DNA of 38,405 nucleotides from contig JAJYQN010000013.1 of the NCBI GenBank assembly GCA_021794595.1, forward strand, positions 1 to 38,405. The letters run 5' to 3'. The translations under genes were made by a program, and so were the position numbers. Origin of the DNA: Pseudomonadota bacterium. Its GTDB lineage: Bacteria; Pseudomonadota; Gammaproteobacteria; Acidiferrobacterales; Acidiferrobacteraceae. Below the pieces are notes generated by a model that did not search any database, was not told the origin of the DNA, and was given only the letters and a program-made list of their open reading frames with translations. Below are positions 34,406-38,405 of the stretch, piece after piece (position 1 is the first letter of the stretch; every line of letters starts with the position of its first letter).

Positions 34406-35260
34406 TTACTGTCCTGGCAAAGCGTAATGAATGACCTTCATGTGCCCATGCCGGGCCACATCCACTGTGACATCACCTGCTTTGGCGCCCGCCATATACG
34501 CGCTTATGGCGGAACCAAGAGAATTAACCGGACGCCCATTGATCTCCTCGATGATATCGCCCGGCTTCAAACCGAGAACTGCAAAACCCCTACTGGGCGC
34601 ACTTTTCACAAGAACGCCCCCTTCCGGAGCAGGCGTAAGGGACGCCTGTAACTGAGTCGTCGACACCCGGCTCAACCGGCCCATAGTCGCGGCCGTTAAG
34701 GGAATCGTGATGGCGGAGTTCGGCCCTACGCCCGTCGCCGGAGGCGCTTGGCCCACGACCGGGCTTGGAACTGGCGGACCCTGATTCACCATACCGCCGC
34801 CCGTGGGTGGATACAGCAAAAGACTCTCGAGCCTACCATTTTGCCGGAGAATGGCCCGGTCTGGCGTGACCGCCGCCAGTACCACACCCGGCGAGACCTT
34901 GGCTCCCACCAGATAGGGCCGCACCCCTTGTCCGGCCTGACCAATCAGGGCCAAGGGCCGGGCGCCGAGCACCAAACCCGAAAGCGTAAGCGCCAGGTGG
35001 CTCACCGGGATGGCCACCAAACTCGTCGTCGCCGAGCGTCCGAAGAGATGCGCCCGCAACAAAACCGAAAGCGGCGGCATGGTCACATGCTGAGCCGAAA
35101 CCCGCGCGACTTCGGTTCTTCGAGGTGGCGCGAAGACACTCCAAGTCCAGTGCGCTAACGTGCCCGCGAACAATACAACCGCAACCGTATTAATGATCTT
35201 GGCATTGCGGGCCTGTCCCGCCGCCGCCAGAAATCGGCCGCCTAAAGTCTGCCAAGCCAT
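34406..35260 (-). CDS. gspC: Type II secretion protein GspC
   Basis: A 284-residue inner-membrane protein, assigned from the ATG at 35260 (MAWQTLGG), which has AGAGAG just upstream. The frame is open to 35326, but a TATAAT element at 35302-35297 sits in that stretch, so the shorter start is preferred. A membrane helix lies at about 24-44. The HR domain follows (RAHLFGRS, then LSGLVLGARPLALIGQAGQGVRPYLVG), a Gly/Pro-rich linker, and a C-terminal PDZ domain (GLKPGDIIEEINGRPVNS, near 230-247). GspC connects the inner platform to the secretin. It is first in the operon, 45 bases upstream of gspD. Confidence 0.88.
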   Translation of the reverse strand: MAWQTLGGRFLAAAGQARNAKIINTVAVVLFAGTLAHWTWSVFAPPRRTEVARVSAQHVTMPPLSVLLRAHLFGRSATTSLVAIPVSHLALTLSGLVLGARPLALIGQAGQGVRPYLVGAKVSPGVVLAAVTPDRAILRQNGRLESLLLYPPTGGGMVNQGPPVPSPVVGQAPPATGVGPNSAITIPLTAATMGRLSRVSTTQLQASLTPAPEGGVLVKSAPSRGFAVLGLKPGDIIEEINGRPVNSLGSAISAYMAGAKAGDVTVDVARHGHMKVIHYALPGQ

Positions 35261-35296
35261 CGCTCTCTGTTCCCATTGGCCTATCTGCATCCGTGC

Positions 35297-35302
35297 ATTA
35301 TA
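35297..35302 (-). promoter_or_regulatory. Candidate -10 element upstream of gspC
   Basis: A perfect TATAAT lies on the minus strand at 35302-35297, about 37 bases before the gspC start at 35260. No recognisable -35 is found 16-18 bases upstream (TGGGGG). A promoter for the gsp operon here is plausible but weakly supported. Confidence 0.35.
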
Positions 35303-35459
35303 ACCAGCACTCACGCCTACCCCCATCCCGGATTTTCCCGCAGACCGCCGGACTCATCTTGGCAGATGTCCGTTTGCCGGGGTTTTCGCCGAATTTGGCT
35401 TTAAGCGCCGCCAGACAAGAGGCATCGAGCAGCGGGCCAACGGATGCACTCAATCCGTC

Positions 35460-35918
35460 CTATAACCAGGCTCTTGCCACGAGAGTCTGCTTGGCCTCTG
35501 CGGAAATTATGTTCCGAAAGCGAACCAATCGCGCCGAGATGGCCGGCCCCACCCGCAGCAGATCCTGCTGAAACGTTGCCGGCTTATGGGGAACCATAAG
35601 AGTAAAGCCGGTCGCAAAACGCCGCAGACCATGAAACGCCGTGGCCCGATACGGATGCCTGCCGAGCCAAGCGTTGGACCACAGCGCCGGAGGCGCCGTA
35701 TCGGCCGTCAACACAATCTCGTTACTGCCACGCACCAACGGCAATGCCGTGAGCGCACCGCGATTCCAAAAACTAGTGACCATCATGCCGCAGATCAAGG
35801 TAAGGGTCGCAAACGCGCCGAGCGCCCAAGGAACACCGTAACGAGAAGATCGAAGAACACTGCTTTCCGGTAACGCACGTCCCCGACGACGTGCTGACTC
35901 TGAGTCTATTATTTTCAT
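35460..35918 (-). CDS. Hypothetical single-pass membrane protein
   Basis: A 152-residue protein of unknown function. It has a basic N-terminus, one membrane helix (about 29-51) and a periplasmic domain that would face outward if the positive-inside rule holds. The ATG at 35918 has a strong AAGGAGA ribosome binding site 5 bases upstream, and an extended -10 promoter sits about 35 bases upstream, so it is likely real. Codon use matches its neighbours. It lies 199 bases before gspC on the same strand and could be co-transcribed with the secretion operon. I see no family match; a secretion accessory role is only suggested by place. Confidence 0.72.
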   Translation of the reverse strand: MKIIDSESARRRGRALPESSVLRSSRYGVPWALGAFATLTLICGMMVTSFWNRGALTALPLVRGSNEIVLTADTAPPALWSNAWLGRHPYRATAFHGLRRFATGFTLMVPHKPATFQQDLLRVGPAISARLVRFRNIISAEAKQTLVARAWL

Positions 35919-35950
35919 ATTGTCTCCTTACGCCTTACGTGCTCGGCCAT

Positions 35951-35959
35951 CGTATAGCA
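35951..35959 (-). promoter_or_regulatory. Extended -10 promoter for the hypothetical membrane protein
   Basis: TGCTATACG reads on the minus strand at 35959-35951 (extended TG plus -10 TATACG). The -35 region is poor. The start point would be near 35944, giving a leader of about 26 bases. It might also feed the gsp operon, as there is no obvious terminator before gspC. Confidence 0.45.
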
Positions 35960-35964
35960 CCCTT

Positions 35965-36800
35965 GAGCCCGCATAAGTCAGACCAAAGTAGGATGAGCAC
36001 GCGCCCGGAAACTACTGAGCGGACCCGAGTATGTCAGAAAAGGCCTCTGCTTTCAAGTCAATTCTTTGCCATCACCACAACATACGGAATATATTATTAC
36101 CGCTCACACCAACATATAGTGTTATATGACCCATCGTCTCTTATGGAACCATGGTTACTAAGCACCGCTTTTTGTTCAGCACTGAGAAGCGCACGGCCCG
36201 CTTCAGTATGCATGGGCTCACGGAGTACCCCTGACTTCCAGAAAACCACGACGCGCGCAGCGACGAGTCCGAATCCCCTCCAGAAGACGAACACTCTGGC
36301 CGCGCTCGCGAGAACGCCAGGACGAAAAGGCTAGGACCCCGCTAGGCCCAGTACGTCCCGCCGGGCGATGCCCTAAACCTGCTCAGAGCGCAGCGCAAAT
36401 GCGGGTTCCCGAAGCGGGTTACGGCTCTTCTGCCCACCCAAAGGCGCGAGGAGCCCTGCCAAAGCCTTCCCTAAGACCCTGGGTCGACAGCCGACTGCCG
36501 CAAATCACAGGCAAGCCAGACGACCGAGCAGCGGTCGCGGGCGTTTTGGATGCGCGGTATAGGTACGCACGGGACCGGATTGACAAGTCCACCCATACCC
36601 CATTCTTGCGAAGCGTTTTTATACAGGTGCGAAAGGATTGCGAGGCGGCGCTTGATAGTGATTGGACTGTAGCCTTTAGTAAGCAGCGCGTCGCGATATT
36701 AAGCGAGAGCCTTCCCCTGTAACGACTCTAAGGTCTGGCGACCCAGGGGACTTCAGTTAAGGCCGCGATCACGGAGGTCTCCTGGGCCGCGCCACATTTT
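35965..36800. other. Gene-poor, compositionally mixed stretch
   Basis: No gene can be firmly supported in this region of about 835 bases. Around 36060-36130 the sequence is unusually AT-rich and contains the perfect inverted repeat CATATA-GTGT-TATATG (36113-36128). A frame of 107 codons (36399-36722, plus strand) has no recognisable features. The region ends at an integrase remnant, so this may be decayed mobile-element DNA. Confidence 0.45.
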
Positions 36801-37025
36801 TTATACGAAACCTCTTTCTGGTACCTGACTTAAGGCCTCGGCCAGGGGTGTGTTGTCCGCTTTCGCGCAAAAGACGAACACGCCCCGATCCATTTCTGAC
36901 TCAACCTGCTTGGATCAGGCTTTAGCCTTGGCCCTGGTCATGAAGGTTTTGCATTGGACGGTCTGGCCGCGCTTGCGGACGCGCGCTTCCCACTGAAGGT
37001 CGCCTCGCTTTCTAATCGACGCCAT
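36801..37025 (-). pseudogene. N-terminal remnant of a phage-type tyrosine integrase
   Basis: From the ATG at 37025, preceded by AGGAGG at 37031-37036, the minus-strand frame reads MASIRKRGDLQWEARVRKRG and then QTVQCKTFMTRAKAKA. An internal TGA (36917-36915) stands where the family has Trp in an A-W pair. The frame resumes with SKQVESEMDRGVF and a degraded LAEAL segment, ending at TAA (36803-36801). These are recognisable pieces of the arm-binding N-terminal region of integrases of the 'MASIRKRG...W.ARVR...Q.KTF' type, which are about 330 residues long; the catalytic domain is absent. Lying about 105 bases past the 3' end of tRNA-Ala, it marks an old integration event. The stop codon and truncation make it inactive. 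Confidence 0.75.
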
Positions 37026-37129
37026 TCTTGCCCTCCTGAATTACGGTAATAACTGGGGGCAAATTTGGAGAAAAAATCAAACGACCAGCACAACCGGCAA
37101 GAGGTTATGACCTAACCCTCTGATAAATA

Positions 37130-37205
<76 letters not shown>

Positions 37206-37605
37206 AGTGTGCGGCATTGTAAAGGAGTCGGTGTTTGGAGGGAAGGCCAGAAGCGGTGTCGGGTCGCCCGACTAGGCCACGCACATCCAGGAACCCCGCA
37301 GCCGGAGAACTCGCTTCCCGTCATAGGCCGGAACTCAGGCCCAAAACCTAGCGTGTCTTTCTGCTTTTTGCTCCCCGAGCGTTCCCCTGCCTTCGTCCGC
37401 CTACAAGCTGGGCGGCGGCGTAACCGCTCTCTCTTTAAGGGGCCTAGTAGGACCCTGGAACCAAAGCGAGACCCCTTGATGAGGAGTGGCCCTCGTCTAT
37501 ACTGAGATCCAAGAGCGGCGCAGAGGCCCTGAGTAGGCCTATGTGATACGTTCTGGCTAAGGTCGCTGCGGCACGGGCTACCTCGCCATAAAGTGGGGGT
37601 GTCGT
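37206..37605. other. Gap between tRNA-Ala and the PAS gene
   Basis: No gene is supported here. A TACAAT -10-like element on the minus strand (37221-37216) ends 10 bases before the tRNA-Ala 5' end, though its -35 is weak. On the plus strand the gap contains the probable promoter for the PAS protein (37476-37503). Confidence 0.45.
37476..37503 (+). promoter_or_regulatory. Sigma-70 promoter for the PAS-domain protein
   Basis: TTGATG (37476-37481) and TATACT (37498-37503) are separated by 16 bases. Transcription would begin near 37510, leaving a leader of about 95 bases before the ATG at 37606. Confidence 0.58.
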
Positions 37606-38405
37606 ATGCAGAAGCCGCAAGCGGATCTGCGTAACAAACTCGCGTTTCTATTAGCCTTCAGTAACGATGCGGTATTCATTCTTGACGAGAAAGGCATCAT
37701 CACGGCCGTAAACGACGAGTCCTGCCGCCTCCTCGACTGCGAGCAAAGCCTTTTGTTGGGGACAAGCCTTAGGTACTGGCGCACCAGCACCTCCATACAT
37801 CCCCACCCCGACGCCAGCCATGCCGACAGTCTGCGCTACCGGGCACTCTTTGCGCGCCAAAGCGGCGATACATTTTTGGGCGACATGAGCGTAAGCACCG
37901 TCCATGAAGGGGGTGCGCGCGCCTACATCGCGATCCTGCGCGATATGACATGGGATACGGAGACCACTTATAAACAGAATCTTGCCGCGACCGTTTTTGA
38001 CAACAGCATTCAGGCCATCATGGTAACCGATGCCAGGAATCGCATTATCAGCGTAAATCCCGCCTTCGAACGGCTAACGGGCTATAGGGCAGACGAGGTT
38101 ATAGGGCAGTCCCCGAGACTTTTGCAGTCCGGGCATCAAGATCAGATGTTCTATGCCCGAATGTGGCAGGCGGTTCTCGAGACTGGACGGTGGGAAGGCG
38201 AAATTTGGGATAAGCGTAAAAACGGCGAGATCTGCCCAGGGTGGATCACAGTCAGTGTCGTCCGCGATGATTTAGGGGTGGTCACCCATCACGTCACGAT
38301 CTTTCATGACATTACCGAACGGAAACGATCCGAACAGCGCCTGCGTCATGTCACTGAAATCTACTCCGCCCTCTCCCAAGTCGATCAGCTGGTGGCCCGC
38401 AAAAC
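37606..38405 (+). CDS. PAS-domain sensory protein, N-terminal part (cut by window edge)
   Basis: The frame from 37606 (ATG, GGGGGT about 6 bases upstream) is open for 266 codons to the window end. It holds two PAS domains. The first (about 12-115) begins FSNDAVFILDEKGIITAVN. The second (about 127-240) has AIMVTDARNRIISVNPAFERLTGY and, at its end, HDITERKRSEQRL, a standard PAS/PAC closing. The last residues (TEIYSALSQVDQLV) resemble the linker to a GAF domain seen in GGDEF/EAL proteins, so a diguanylate cyclase or phosphodiesterase is likely but not seen. No membrane segment is visible, so it is probably a cytoplasmic sensor. Cyclic-di-GMP control of pili is a common theme, but no direct link is shown here. 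Confidence 0.8.
   Translation, partial: MQKPQADLRNKLAFLLAFSNDAVFILDEKGIITAVNDESCRLLDCEQSLLLGTSLRYWRTSTSIHPHPDASHADSLRYRALFARQSGDTFLGDMSVSTVHEGGARAYIAILRDMTWDTETTYKQNLAATVFDNSIQAIMVTDARNRIISVNPAFERLTGYRADEVIGQSPRLLQSGHQDQMFYARMWQAVLETGRWEGEIWDKRKNGEICPGWITVSVVRDDLGVVTHHVTIFHDITERKRSEQRLRHVTEIYSALSQVDQLVARK

Noticed and set aside
36097-36294. 65-codon minus-strand frame
   Set aside because: It overlaps the AT-rich repeat and has no family resemblance or start signal.
36399-36722. 107-codon plus-strand frame near the integrase remnant
   Set aside because: No ribosome binding site, no recognisable motif, and mixed codon use; it sits in a gene-poor stretch, so coding is not supported.
37101-37120. 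Imperfect inverted repeat (GAGGTTA/TAACCCTC) next to tRNA-Ala, considered as terminator or attachment-site arm
   Set aside because: One bulged base, no T-run, and no second copy in the window; not enough to call either.
37209-37505. 98-codon plus-strand frame between tRNA-Ala and the PAS gene
   Set aside because: The sequence is low in recognisable protein features, it begins at the tRNA edge, and it overlaps the promoter of the PAS gene.

Overview
The window looks like chromosomal DNA from a GC-rich gammaproteobacterium. The clues are an IspB-type long-chain prenyl synthase, pilS-pilR beside a fimT/pilV/pilW/pilX/pilY1 cluster (much as in Pseudomonas), and a complete gspC-to-gspN operon. 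Exported pilin-like proteins are rich in Ser/Thr/Asn/Gly and very poor in charged residues, and calcium-binding acidic residues are missing from two of them. That would suit an acidophile, possibly something like Acidiferrobacter, but this is inference and not a species call.

Layout. 1-73: the cut-off start of a probable DruA/DUF4338 transposase-type gene (minus strand). 220-4651 (plus): ispB, tRNA-Pro(CGG), a PP0621-type small membrane protein, then the pilS-pilR two-component system. 4995-16902 (minus): the type IV pilus region. Read in its own direction it holds cassette A (PilE-like, FimT-like, PilV-like, PilW-like, and a 560-residue PilX-like protein), then pilC, then cassette B (fimT, pilV, pilW, pilX, pilY1). 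A good sigma-70-like promoter precedes cassette B and a TATAAT element precedes cassette A. 17315-23834: a phospholipase D-like protein, a convergent 1186-residue iron-sulfur flavoprotein, and a divergent FAD-dependent dehydrogenase; a strong hairpin separates the first two.

24185-35260 (minus): the type II secretion operon gspC-D-E-F-G-H-I-J-K-L-M-N, tightly packed and mostly with overlapping start and stop codons, preceded by a small membrane protein (35460-35918). No prepilin peptidase (PilD/GspO), PilB, PilT or pilotin gene is present, so the pilus and secretion systems must take these from elsewhere and may share one peptidase. 35919-37605: a gene-poor stretch with an integrase remnant carrying a stop codon, next to tRNA-Ala(CGC), which points to an old integration site. 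37606 to the end: the start of a PAS-PAS sensory protein.

How it works together: PilS-PilR probably adjusts pilus gene expression. PilC is the inner-membrane platform for a pilus fibre primed by minor pilins. The Gsp operon encodes an evolutionarily related machine that exports folded proteins. The most unusual feature is the doubled minor-pilin set, with a large, cysteine-paired, beta-rich PilX-like protein in cassette A at the place where cassette B has PilX and PilY1.
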